From Clostridiales bacterium (GTDB lineage: Bacteria > Bacillota > Clostridia > Monoglobales > Monoglobaceae): a stretch of DNA of 23,486 bases. A model generated the notes under the pieces. The model was not told where the DNA came from. It saw nothing but the letters and a program-made list of their open reading frames with translations, and did no database searches. The stretch lies in NCBI GenBank assembly GCA_016303265.1, contig JAEDLZ010000011.1, positions 1-23,486 on the forward strand, in the 5' to 3' direction. Below, piece after piece: positions 1 through 6,937 of this stretch (the first letter of the stretch is position 1; each line of letters opens with the position of its first letter). Made by a program: the position numbers and the translations under genes.

Positions 1-78
1 TGGATAATTATTTTAATACTCTTAATCAGCTGCTGCGGCAACGGATCATTCTTCAGTTCAAACTGCTGTGGGGATTAG
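1..78 (+). CDS. Tiny Cys-rich hydrophobic peptide, C-terminal part (cut by window edge)
   Basis: The open frame runs from the first base to a TAG at 76-78; its start lies outside the window. The visible 25 residues begin with a Trp, then an Ile/Leu run (WIIILILLISCCG), then a Ser/Phe/Asn segment and CCGD. This is nearly identical to the middle of the complete peptide at 124-243, so the two are tandem paralogs. The architecture (short polar Cys head, one hydrophobic stretch, Cys/Gly tail) resembles the tiny one-helix peptides often annotated as sporulation or YjcZ-like proteins in Firmicutes, but no function can be assigned from sequence. Confidence 0.55.
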   Translation, partial: WIIILILLISCCGNGSFFSSNCCGD

Positions 79-123
79 CGGCCGTATGGAGCTGTGAAAA
101 GAACTGTAAAAGGAGGTGTAGGT

Positions 124-243
124 ATGGGTTGCTTCGGTGATAATAACTGCTGCTGGATAATCATTTTGATTCTCTTAATAAGCTGCTGCTGTGGTAATAA
201 TGATGACATGGGCCGCAGAGATGGCTGCGGATGCGGTTGCTAA
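124..243 (+). CDS. Tiny Cys-rich single-helix peptide, 39 aa
   Basis: An ATG at 124 follows a perfect AGGAGG at 111-116 with 7 nt spacing and opens a 39-codon frame ending in TAA at 241-243. The peptide starts MGCFGDNNCC, has a hydrophobic segment WIIILILLIS at about residues 11-20, then CCCGNNDD and a tail of alternating Gly and Cys. Nine of 39 residues are Cys. It repeats the peptide ending at 78, so this is a tandem pair. One helix and a Cys/Gly-rich tail suggest a small membrane-associated peptide, possibly made during sporulation, as for other tiny Firmicutes one-helix peptides; this is inference. A terminator-like hairpin follows at 313-344. Confidence 0.7.
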   Translation: MGCFGDNNCCWIIILILLISCCCGNNDDMGRRDGCGCGC

Positions 244-312
244 ACTGCAAAAAGTGCTGAACCGACATAAATGCAGCCTGTAAAAGGGGCGCAGATTGTC
301 GGTAAAATCGGA

Positions 313-344
313 AAGAGCCGTACCCATACCGGGATACGGCTCTT
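313..344. terminator. Hairpin terminator between the tiny peptide and the SLH gene
   Basis: Arms AAGAGCCGTA (313-322) and TACGGCTCTT (335-344) pair perfectly, and CCC/GGG extends the helix past a single bulged A. On the plus strand it is followed by TGTTTATT, a modest U tract. It lies between the end of the plus-strand peptide and the end of the minus-strand SLH gene and could serve both. Confidence 0.6.
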
Positions 345-433
345 GTTTATTGTGATTTTGACCTTGGACAAGTAAAACCTTTTAAGACCAAAATGCTCTT
401 TAAAAATGTGATTATATGTCGTATTTTGTAAAA

Positions 434-2539
434 TCATCGTGCTTTGCAGATGATTTTTGCGGCTTCTGCACGGGTTGCCGGGTTGTGAGGTCTGAAGTAA
501 GTCCCCTCAAGCTCCATATAACCGCCGAGAGTTCCCTCGTCGGTAAAGACGCAGATAGCAGTCATTGCGTAATCGGATATATCGTCAATATCGTCATAGT
601 AAGGGGCATAGGAGCTGCTCGGCGAACCGATGACGCGCCAGAGAATCGCTGCCATGTCCTGTCTGGTTATATTTTCTCCGACTCCAAAGGTATCAAAGGA
701 TTTACCGCCTACGATTCCGGCATAAGAGGCGGCGTAAACATAAGGCGCATACCAGGCGGTGCTGTCAACATCGGTAAAGTTCGGAATAACCTGAGTCGGA
801 ATCTCAATATCGAACGCCGTAACAATAAGCTTAACGAACTGTTCGCGGGTGATGTTTTCCCCGGGGGCAAATTCGTTATCGCTGATTCCGTCAACAATGC
901 CGTCTGCAACAAGCTCGTTTATGTAATTTTCCGCCCATTCATAGCCGTCCATATCCGTAAAGCTTGCGATGCGTCCCGTGGTTTTTTCGGGAATGCTGAA
1001 ATATACATAGGGTGATTCGGAGGGAACGGCGTCAACAGGCGTATTGTCTGTATCGGTATCCGTAACAGGATTTGAAATTTCTTCATCCTTTGAGGATATA
1101 GTTCCGCTTCCGCCTCCTCCGCCTGAAACGGGCCGTTCCGTTACGGTCATATGCTTGATAATATTGTCGCTCAGGGCTTCGCCGTTATACATAAGCTCAA
1201 TGCAAAAATCAAGCCGCTCGCCCAAAAGGGGCAAACGATCCATGTCGTTTCGGCTGATAGTGTATTTTTTTGTTTTTTCCGAAATGTCAATGCTTGTAAA
1301 GTTTATATCCTCCGCTTCGTCGTAAAGGAAGGAGTCCGAATCCTTCGGGATAACGGTTGTTTTAAGCCGTGCGGAAAGTCCCGTAAGAGGCATCTTGTTG
1401 GAGTAAACAACGACGATTGAGGTTTTCGGATAAACTGCGTCTATTGATAAGGTGACGCTGTTTTCGATAACTTCGCCCAGCATTTCGTAAAGCTTGGTAA
1501 TATAGGTGTAACCCACCTCTTCCCCGGCCTTAGTATATTCCTCATAAACCTCGGTAATTTGAGGCGCCACATCCTTAAGGAAAGCAGAGGAAGAATATTT
1601 CGAATCGGTGTAATCAAGGAAGTAGGTATATATGTCGTTAATTTTCGTTTCAAGCTCGGTCGCAGCCGGCTCGCTGATTTTTATTTTAACGGTGTAGACC
1701 GAACCGCCGTCGGTTTCATTCATACTGTTCCAGCCGTTAAGTCCGCAGGCTATGATGATTTTATCATCATTATCAACGGGAATGTTTGTGTTGCGCTTGC
1801 AGTAGCCGAGAATTTCCGATAAGTCATTGGCAGGCGGAACAAGACCGCTGAGCTCTTGTTCATATTCCGATTCGCCCTCAACTGCGCCGTCAGATACAAC
1901 GGCATTTTTGTAGGCGCGAACCTGATAATTTTTGTTATATGCCTCATAAGACGCCGCAACGCTTGCTGCGTCGCTGTCTAAACAAAGCTCATATTCATAA
2001 ACTTCGGGGTCAAATTCGGGGACAAGCGTTCCGCTTTCAAAAGAAAGCGCCTTAAGATTCGTGTCCTTTGAGTCCCAAAGACTGCCAAGGTCGGCGCCCC
2101 AGTCACAAGAGTATCTGTACGCAACCGTGTCGCCGTCCGACACATAAACTGCGTCTGCACCGCAGCTTGCGAACCAGTCGTTGACCGTAACCATCCAGCC
2201 GCTCATAGGGCCGCCGTCAAGGTCGGAAAGTCCGCCTATCCGGGAAACATAACCGCCTATAAGCTCGCCGTTTTCGTCGTATTCGATACTGCTTTCGATA
2301 TCTGCGTCACTCAAGGCTCTGGCAAATACGCTAAGGGCGGTATCCCCGTCCTGTATTTCTACCTGCGTCGGAGGCAGAATATATCCGTAAGGATAGCTAT
2401 CGTCCTCAACCTCAAAGGTGAAGTTACCGGCAGAAACCGTAACATATTTCACATTCTCCGCCCCATCGGCGGCATAGCTCACCGTAACAAACGATGAGAG
2501 CATAGCAAAACACAGTAAAACCGAAATAATCTTCTTCAT
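434..2539 (-). CDS. Secreted DUF4430 / cadherin-like / SLH surface protein
   Basis: The 701-residue protein begins with a signal peptide (MKKIISVLLCFAMLSS..., likely cut after SYA near residue 23). Residues about 62-149 look like a DUF4430 (transcobalamin-C-terminal-like) domain, with DGDTALSVF and a GGPMSGWMVTVND core. Residues about 160-295 resemble a cadherin-like beta-sandwich repeat (L-x-L...SGTLVPEFDPEVYEYE) interrupted by an insertion. A Gly-rich linker and an acidic Asp/Thr stretch lead to three SLH modules at about 527-570, 587-633 and 647-701, with ITREQ, ITRQD and ATRAE motifs. SLH modules anchor proteins to cell-wall polymers, so it should sit on the cell surface. The ligand of the DUF4430 part is unknown. 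It is a single-gene unit with its own promoter and a long leader. Confidence 0.85.
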   Translation of the reverse strand: MKKIISVLLCFAMLSSFVTVSYAADGAENVKYVTVSAGNFTFEVEDDSYPYGYILPPTQVEIQDGDTALSVFARALSDADIESSIEYDENGELIGGYVSRIGGLSDLDGGPMSGWMVTVNDWFASCGADAVYVSDGDTVAYRYSCDWGADLGSLWDSKDTNLKALSFESGTLVPEFDPEVYEYELCLDSDAASVAASYEAYNKNYQVRAYKNAVVSDGAVEGESEYEQELSGLVPPANDLSEILGYCKRNTNIPVDNDDKIIIACGLNGWNSMNETDGGSVYTVKIKISEPAATELETKINDIYTYFLDYTDSKYSSSAFLKDVAPQITEVYEEYTKAGEEVGYTYITKLYEMLGEVIENSVTLSIDAVYPKTSIVVVYSNKMPLTGLSARLKTTVIPKDSDSFLYDEAEDINFTSIDISEKTKKYTISRNDMDRLPLLGERLDFCIELMYNGEALSDNIIKHMTVTERPVSGGGGGSGTISSKDEEISNPVTDTDTDNTPVDAVPSESPYVYFSIPEKTTGRIASFTDMDGYEWAENYINELVADGIVDGISDNEFAPGENITREQFVKLIVTAFDIEIPTQVIPNFTDVDSTAWYAPYVYAASYAGIVGGKSFDTFGVGENITRQDMAAILWRVIGSPSSSYAPYYDDIDDISDYAMTAICVFTDEGTLGGYMELEGTYFRPHNPATRAEAAKIICKAR

Positions 2540-2735
2540 AGATTAAACAATCCCTTCTTTGCCGAAAGTCTGCCTTTACGGAAGCGCTTCAGTGCAAACA
2601 GCAAATATTCGTTTAAAAGAGTGCAGCGTGTATTTTCCGAAAACATAGGGCGGCGCCGTATTTGCGGAAAAATCCGTTGCCTTAAGGAGTTTTTGCCGTA
2701 AAACTTTTGTTAAGTTTACGGCAGCTGAATTTTAC
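2540..2735 (-). promoter_or_regulatory. Long, palindrome-rich 5' leader of the SLH gene (unclassified)
   Basis: The strong promoter at 2742-2770 predicts a transcript start near 2735, giving a leader of about 195 nt before the ATG at 2539. It begins with a hairpin of about 11 bp (arms 2695-2706 and 2712-2722, one bulge). It also contains CGGA/TCCG (2665-2676), a CGGCGCCG palindrome (2651-2658), TTTTC/GAAAA (2633-2643) and GAAGCGCTTC (2581-2590). I could not match it to a riboswitch consensus I know (cobalamin, TPP, SAM and cyclic-di-GMP were considered). The ribosome site before the gene is GAAGGGA about 12 nt upstream. Confidence 0.45.
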
Positions 2736-2741
2736 AAGAAA

Positions 2742-2770
2742 ATTGTATCATAGGTGCAAAAAATTGTCAA
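2742..2770 (-). promoter_or_regulatory. Sigma-A promoter of the SLH gene
   Basis: On the minus strand TTGACA (2765-2770) is separated by exactly 17 nt from TACAAT (2742-2747). Only one base of the -10 box departs from consensus. The surrounding DNA is A/T-rich, as expected of a clostridial vegetative promoter. Confidence 0.8.
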
Positions 2771-2971
2771 CAAGAAAAATATTCTTATATATTAAGGAAA
2801 TAAAGGAAGAAAGAGGCTGAATCAAAACAGCTTTATGACAAGCATCAGAACAAAATATCCCCGAAAACAGCCGGATCTAAACTGTTTTCGGGGATATTTT
2901 CATTGGCTTGTGAAGAAACTGCTTTGCGCAAACCGCTCTTTGAAAATCGTTTTGCCGCAGCCTCTCTAAAT
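2771..2971. other. Intergenic stretch between the SLH promoter and the argB end
   Basis: With the leader and promoter just before it, this completes a 432-base stretch without a gene (2540-2971). The only clear element here is the strong inverted repeat at 2852-2900. The rest is A-rich (for example AAGGAAATAAAGGAAGAAAG near 2795-2814) and holds no supported gene. Confidence 0.6.
2852..2900. terminator. Bidirectional terminator with a 19-bp perfect stem
   Basis: Arms 2852-2870 (AAAATATCCCCGAAAACAG) and 2882-2900 are perfectly complementary around an 11-nt loop. The stem has A-runs and T-runs at its base, so it can end transcripts on either strand. It lies just after argB on the minus strand. 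The CCCCGAAAAC...GTTTTCGGGG core recurs at 11759-11790 and 17817-17866. Confidence 0.85.
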
Positions 2972-3865
2972 TTATTTTGTTATAAGTGTTCCGACGCCGT
3001 TGGCAGTGAAAATTTCAAGCAGCAGACAATGGGGAATACGCCCGTCGATAATATGTACGCTGTTAACACCTTTGTCGATTGCCGCCAATCCGCCGAGAAC
3101 CTTAGGAATCATACCGCCTGAAATAACGCCCTGCTGAATGAGCTTGTGAATTTCTTTTTTGGAAATTTCGTAAATCATTTCGTTGCTGTCAGGGTCAAGC
3201 TTGATACCCTCAATATCCGTCAGAAGCATCAGCTTCTCGGCCTTAAGCGCCGACGCAACATCTCCCGCAACAGTGTCGGCGTTTATGTTATAGCTGTGAC
3301 CGCTGTCGTCCACTCCTATCGGGGCGATAACGGGGATATAGTCGTCAATAATTGAGTTTATAACATCAGTATTGACATTTTTTATCCTTCCCACATAGCC
3401 AATATCCTTTGCCTCACCGTCAACGGAGGCGTACTGCTTTTCACATTCCAAAAGTCTGCCGTCAAGTCCCGAAATTCCGATTGCCCTGCCGCCTTTTTGG
3501 TTAAGAAGCGAAACAATTTCTTTGTTTGTTTTTCCGATAAGAACCATTTGTGCAACATTCATGGTTTCCTCGTCGGTAACCCGAAGCCCGTTAATAAATT
3601 CGGAATGAATGTCAAACCTTTTCAGCGCCGAGCTTATGTCGGGACCTCCGCCGTGAACTATAATGGGACGGAAGCCTATGTATTTGAGAAGCGTTATATC
3701 CTCCATAACTTTATTTTTAAGCTCATCGCTTATCATGGCGTTGCCGCCGTATTTTATAACGACCGTCTTGCCGTTGAAGCGCTGAATGTAAGGAAGAGCT
3801 TCAATCAGGATACCTGCCTTTTTAATCAGGCTGTCAACGCCGTAATCCATTTTATCAACACGCAT
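2972..3865 (-). CDS. argB: Acetylglutamate kinase
   Basis: ArgB phosphorylates N-acetyl-L-glutamate with ATP, the second step of arginine synthesis in the cyclic or linear acetylated pathway. The 297-residue product shows the amino-acid-kinase fold signatures: VIKYGGNAM near residue 36 (ATP-phosphate loop), VHGGGPDIS (substrate loop), RVTDEETMNVAQMVLIGKTNKEI, LTDIEGI and GGMIPK. The N-terminal helix before the first strand (IKKAGILIEALPYIQRF) and the C-terminal EIFTANGVGTLI are typical of the hexameric, arginine-inhibited class, so feedback inhibition by arginine is likely (inference). The ATG at 3865 has AGGAGG 8 nt upstream. It starts 12 nt after the argC stop, so the two are co-transcribed, and it ends before a strong terminator. 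Confidence 0.96.
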   Translation of the reverse strand: MRVDKMDYGVDSLIKKAGILIEALPYIQRFNGKTVVIKYGGNAMISDELKNKVMEDITLLKYIGFRPIIVHGGGPDISSALKRFDIHSEFINGLRVTDEETMNVAQMVLIGKTNKEIVSLLNQKGGRAIGISGLDGRLLECEKQYASVDGEAKDIGYVGRIKNVNTDVINSIIDDYIPVIAPIGVDDSGHSYNINADTVAGDVASALKAEKLMLLTDIEGIKLDPDSNEMIYEISKKEIHKLIQQGVISGGMIPKVLGGLAAIDKGVNSVHIIDGRIPHCLLLEIFTANGVGTLITK

Positions 3866-3877
3866 AATTTTTGCCTC

Positions 3878-4918
3878 CTATAAGTACATACCTGCGGCTT
3901 TAAGGCCGAGCCCCTCGTCAAAGCCGCAGATGAGATTCATATTCTGAACAGCCTGTCCTGCCGCACCCTTGACCAGATTGTCAATGCAGGAAACAACGAC
4001 AACTCGACTTAGACGCTCATCAACAACTGCGCCGATTGCGACATAGTTTGAGCCTGTGATATGTTTGATTTCGGGGAGAGTTCCCTCCTCGTAAATACGG
4101 ACAAACTGTTCTTTGCCGTAATATTTTTTAAATATGTCAAGAATTTGAGCTGTTGTCATTTTTTCTTTCAAATTTGCGTAGCAGGTGGCAAAGATGCCCC
4201 TTTTCATAGGTGCAAGATGGGGTGTGAACGAAACCATAACCTCCCCGCCTGCGGCAAGGGATAACTCCTGCTCGATTTCTGAGGTGTGGCGGTGAGTTGC
4301 AATCTTATACGCTTTCATGGTTTCGGTGCACTCACAGAACATATTGGGAAGAGCAAGCCCTCGTCCTGCACCCGTAACACCCGATTTTGCGTCGATTATA
4401 ATATTTTTTGTGTCAACAGCATTGTCAAGCAGCAAAGGAGCAAGCCCCATAATGGAGCAGGTTGTATAGCAGCCGGGATTGCCCACAAGACGATGCTTGG
4501 GGATTTCGTCGCGGTAAAGCTCACAAAGTCCGTAAACGGATTCTTTAAGAAGCTCGGGGCTTGTGTGCTCTTGCCCGTACCATTTTTCATATACCTTCAC
4601 ATCGCGATACCGGAAGTCGCCGCTCAAATCTATTATTTTAAGACCCTTTTCGTAAAGCGCGGGGATAACTTCCTTTGATGCGCCGTGCGGCAGCGCTGTA
4701 AAAACCACATCACAGGCGGCGGCAATATCGTCAATATCAAGACCGGAGCAGACAATATCGCAGATACCTTTTAAGTTTTCATATATATCGGAAAATTTTT
4801 TACCCTCAAAGGACTGGGAAACAATTCTTGTAATTTCCGCCTCGGGATGACCGCAAAGCAATCGGACGGTTTCAACCCCCGCGTAACCTGTTCCGCCCAA
4901 AACACCGACTCTAATCAT
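3878..4918 (-). CDS. argC: N-acetyl-gamma-glutamyl-phosphate reductase
   Basis: ArgC reduces N-acetylglutamyl-phosphate to the semialdehyde with NADPH, the step after ArgB. From the ATG at 4918 the protein is 346 residues and begins MIRVGVLGGTGYAGVE, the usual ArgC N-terminus with its GxxGxxG dinucleotide-binding loop. The catalytic Cys lies in VGNPGCYTT, and the ITGSNYVAIGA and MKRGIFATCYA segments are also family-typical. An in-frame TTG at 4960 would add 14 residues (IYLALNISIRLKS...) not normally found in ArgC. The Shine-Dalgarno AAAGGAGAG (4963-4971) is only 4 nt from that TTG but 44 nt from the ATG. A perfect 32-nt palindrome fills most of the gap, so which start is used is open. I prefer the ATG. 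It forms an operon with argB. Confidence 0.93.
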   Translation of the reverse strand: MIRVGVLGGTGYAGVETVRLLCGHPEAEITRIVSQSFEGKKFSDIYENLKGICDIVCSGLDIDDIAAACDVVFTALPHGASKEVIPALYEKGLKIIDLSGDFRYRDVKVYEKWYGQEHTSPELLKESVYGLCELYRDEIPKHRLVGNPGCYTTCSIMGLAPLLLDNAVDTKNIIIDAKSGVTGAGRGLALPNMFCECTETMKAYKIATHRHTSEIEQELSLAAGGEVMVSFTPHLAPMKRGIFATCYANLKEKMTTAQILDIFKKYYGKEQFVRIYEEGTLPEIKHITGSNYVAIGAVVDERLSRVVVVSCIDNLVKGAAGQAVQNMNLICGFDEGLGLKAAGMYL

Positions 4919-4930
4919 AGACTTTAATCG

Positions 4931-4962
4931 TATTGATATATTTAGTGCTAAATATATCAATA
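4931..4962. repeat. Perfect 15-bp inverted repeat between the argC SD and ATG
   Basis: TATTGATATATTTAG (4931-4945) and its exact complement (4948-4962) flank a 2-nt centre. It lies immediately downstream of the argC Shine-Dalgarno and covers the alternative TTG start. A smaller related palindrome, TTGATATAATCAA, lies at 4985-4997, and TTGATA also occurs just after the -10 box. It could be an operator or an RNA hairpin that brings the ribosome site near the ATG. It does not match the ARG-box spacing. Confidence 0.7.
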
Positions 4963-5281
4963 CTCTCCTTTCTTCTAAACCTTTTTGATATAATCAATAT
5001 TTTTATAAATTTCTTCTTTGTGTAAAATTAAGCAAAAATACCGTTAAGTACGGGATTTAATTTGTGCAATCGGTCAATTTGCGCCTCAATGTATCAATTA
5101 TAACCTAAAATTCCCATAAAATCAAGGGGTTTTAGGATTTTATATTTAATATGTTTATACAAAATAACCAAAAGAAGTTTTTGAAATTTGTGTAATTATC
5201 CTCTATCTAAATGTTGAAAAGTATGGTAGAATAATGTTGTTTAGCAAAGTAGGCGACTATACATCAGGAGGTATATACAAT
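4963..5281. other. Divergent intergenic region between argC and the ABC ATPase gene
   Basis: It holds the argC Shine-Dalgarno and its leader of about 125 nt, the argC promoter (5097-5125), and on the plus strand the ribosome site AGGAGG (5266-5271) of the ATPase gene. A plausible plus-strand -10 box TAGAAT (5227-5232) has no good -35 partner. The DNA is A/T-rich and no other gene is supported. Confidence 0.6.
5097..5125 (-). promoter_or_regulatory. Sigma-A promoter of argCB
   Basis: On the minus strand TTGATT (5120-5125) and TATAAT (5097-5102) are separated by 17 nt. The predicted start near 5090 gives a leader of about 125 nt before the argC ribosome site. TTGATA directly follows the -10 box and resembles the half-sites of the palindromes at 4931-4962 and 4985-4997. 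Confidence 0.75.
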
Positions 5282-6394
5282 ATGGCAAATTTAAGTCTCA
5301 GACATATTTATAAGACTTATGAAGGCGGATTCACGGCGGTTAAAGATTTTACGCTTGAAATCGAAGATAAGGAATTTATCATTTTTGTCGGGCCTTCAGG
5401 CTGCGGTAAGTCTACGACTCTTCGTATGATTGCCGGTCTTGAGGAAATCACCGACGGAGAATTGTATATCGGCGATAAGCTTGTCAATACGGTTCCGCCG
5501 AAGGACAGGGATATAGCCATGGTTTTCCAGAACTATGCCCTCTATCCTCATATGACGGTATTTGACAATATGTCGTTCGGTCTTAAACTCAGAAAAGTTC
5601 CGAAAGATATTATTAAGAAGAAGGTTCATGAGGCTGCGAAAATCCTTGATATAGAGCATTTGCTTGAGCGTAAGCCGAAGGCTCTTTCCGGAGGTCAGAG
5701 GCAGCGTGTTGCTCTTGGCCGTGCTATCGTTCGTGAGCCTAAGGTTTTCCTTATGGACGAACCTCTTTCCAACCTTGATGCAAAACTCCGTGTTCAGATG
5801 CGTAGTGAAATAAGCAAGCTTCACCGCAGATTGCAGACAACCTTCATTTATGTAACTCATGACCAGACAGAAGCGATGACTATGGGTTCTAAGATTGTTG
5901 TTATGAAGGATGGTGTCGCTCAGCAGGTGGCATCTCCGACTGTTCTTTATAATGAGCCTTGCAATATGTTCGTTGCAGGCTTTATCGGAAGTCCGCAGAT
6001 GAATTTTATCGATGTTACCGTTCAGAAGGAGGATAACGGAATTTTCCTCGTAAACGATGCCTTTAAGGTTAAATTCCCTGACGGAAAAGCCGGGCGTCCC
6101 GAGCTTCAGCCATACATCGGCAAAGTTGTTACTATGGGTATCAGACCCGAAAATATTTATGATGATGAAAGTCATATAGCCGCATTCCCGGAATGTAAGG
6201 TTCCTGTGTTTATTACACATACCGAGATGATGGGTGCGGAAACATATCTTTATATGAATGTCGGGAAAACTCCGTTTATTGCGCGGGTTAATCCGAGAAC
6301 AACAATTAAGCCGGATGATGAGGTTGATGTTGCCTTTGATAACAACAAGATTCATCTCTTTGACAAGGAAACCGAAAAGACGATTATCAACTAA
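5282..6394 (+). CDS. MsmX/UgpC-type ABC transporter ATP-binding protein
   Basis: This is the energising ATPase of a carbohydrate ABC importer at the inner face of the membrane. The 370-residue product has Walker A GPSGCGKST near residue 38, the Q-loop in MVFQNYALYPHMTV, the signature LSGGQRQRVALGRAIVREP, Walker B VFLMDEP, the D-loop SNLDAKL and the switch His in YVTHDQTEAMT. The last ~130 residues form the OB/TOBE regulatory region of the MalK/UgpC/MsmX family. The ATG at 5282 follows AGGAGG by 10 nt; an upstream in-frame ATG at 5234 has no ribosome site. No permease or binding protein is adjacent, and a terminator follows directly. This fits the shared MsmX type that serves several sugar importers encoded elsewhere; the substrate cannot be told. 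Confidence 0.92.
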   Translation: MANLSLRHIYKTYEGGFTAVKDFTLEIEDKEFIIFVGPSGCGKSTTLRMIAGLEEITDGELYIGDKLVNTVPPKDRDIAMVFQNYALYPHMTVFDNMSFGLKLRKVPKDIIKKKVHEAAKILDIEHLLERKPKALSGGQRQRVALGRAIVREPKVFLMDEPLSNLDAKLRVQMRSEISKLHRRLQTTFIYVTHDQTEAMTMGSKIVVMKDGVAQQVASPTVLYNEPCNMFVAGFIGSPQMNFIDVTVQKEDNGIFLVNDAFKVKFPDGKAGRPELQPYIGKVVTMGIRPENIYDDESHIAAFPECKVPVFITHTEMMGAETYLYMNVGKTPFIARVNPRTTIKPDDEVDVAFDNNKIHLFDKETEKTIIN

Positions 6395-6414
6395 TTTGAA
6401 TTTAATGAAGAATG

Positions 6415-6443
6415 AAACCGCCGTAAATTTTTACGGCGGTTTT
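6415..6443 (+). terminator. Rho-independent terminator of the ABC ATPase gene
   Basis: A 13-bp perfect stem (AAACCGCCGTAAA at 6415-6427, its complement at 6430-6442) ends in a T run, 20 nt after the stop codon. Confidence 0.9.
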
Positions 6444-6627
6444 AGTGTGTATGAATTTAGTGTATAATCAGTACCTGAGGGCAAATACGAAGGACGGAAT
6501 GAAGGGCAAATAAGGAACTTAGCCGTGTGGGGCTTATTATTGTAATGACATGGCTTTTGCTGCGTGCCGCTGCCGGGTTACTGCGGCTTTTTAGGGGGGA
6601 GCGGATATGTATTTGCTTTTTTTATAC

Positions 6628-6795
6628 GGTCGGAGTTGTGCTTGCGCTTTCAGGCGGTCGGTGCTGTGCTTGTGCTTTTTAAGCGGTCGGAGTTGTGCTT
6701 GCGTTTTTAGACAGTCGGCGCCGTGCTTGCACTTTTATACGGTCGGTGCTATGCTTGCACTCTTAGACGGACAGAGCCATGCCTCATCTTTAAGC
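6628..6795. repeat. Tandem array of six degenerate 28-bp units
   Basis: Units start at 6628, 6656, 6685, 6713, 6741 and 6769, so the period is 28 bp (once 29). The core is GGTCGG-N4-GTGCTTGC, followed by a T-rich stretch and a purine-C end; the last unit is the most diverged. There are no unique spacers, so it is not CRISPR. It lies about 80 bp upstream of the ctsR promoter. Confidence 0.8.
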
Positions 6796-6877
6796 GCCGT
6801 ACATTATTTTGAAAATGTCTTGTTTGATAGTGCAATTTAGGTTTGAAAAAATTTTTAAAATTTTTTCAAAAAAAGTA

Positions 6878-6905
6878 TTGACAAATTGTTTTTGCGTGAT
6901 ATAAT
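6878..6905 (+). promoter_or_regulatory. Sigma-A promoter of the ctsR operon
   Basis: TTGACA (6878-6883) and TATAAT (6900-6905), both perfect, are separated by 16 nt. The CtsR operator begins 9 nt after the -10 box, so bound repressor would cover the transcription start. Confidence 0.9.
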
Positions 6906-6914
6906 ATAGTTAAA

Positions 6915-6937
6915 GGTCAAAGAAAGTCAAAGTCAAA
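6915..6937 (+). promoter_or_regulatory. CtsR operator (heptad direct repeat)
   Basis: GGTCAAA (6915-6921), a 3-nt spacer GAA, then AGTCAAA (6925-6931) fits the CtsR box, two RGTCAAA heptads 3 nt apart. A further GTCAAA directly abuts it (6932-6937). Its position over the start site predicts autorepression of ctsR-mcsA-mcsB-clpC, relieved by heat or protein stress. Confidence 0.92.

Noticed and set aside
416..1015. 199-codon plus-strand frame
   Set aside because: It is antisense to the SLH modules of the surface protein, lacks a ribosome site and has no family features.
2540..2735. Cyclic-di-GMP or cobalamin riboswitch in the SLH leader
   Set aside because: GGCAACGG and CCGCAAA only loosely recall cyclic-di-GMP-I elements, and the GCCACTG-type cobalamin core is absent, so no family name is given.
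4931..4997. ArgR/AhrC ARG box at argC
   Set aside because: The TGA-TCA spacing in both palindromes (20 and 5 nt) does not match the 18-bp ARG box, although control by arginine remains plausible.
5396..6355. 319-codon minus-strand frame opposite the ABC ATPase
   Set aside because: It is a shadow of a highly conserved gene; the sense strand encodes all ATPase motifs, and the antisense product has no recognisable features.
6628..6795. Possible CRISPR array because of regular 28-bp spacing
   Set aside because: The units abut directly with no unique spacers, they are strongly degenerate, and no cas genes are nearby.
6607..6840. 77-codon open frame with a ribosome-site-like AGGGGGGA, rich in Cys and Arg
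   Set aside because: It is produced by the 28-bp tandem repeats, whose period shifts the frame each unit, and resembles no protein; it is better explained as non-coding repeat DNA.
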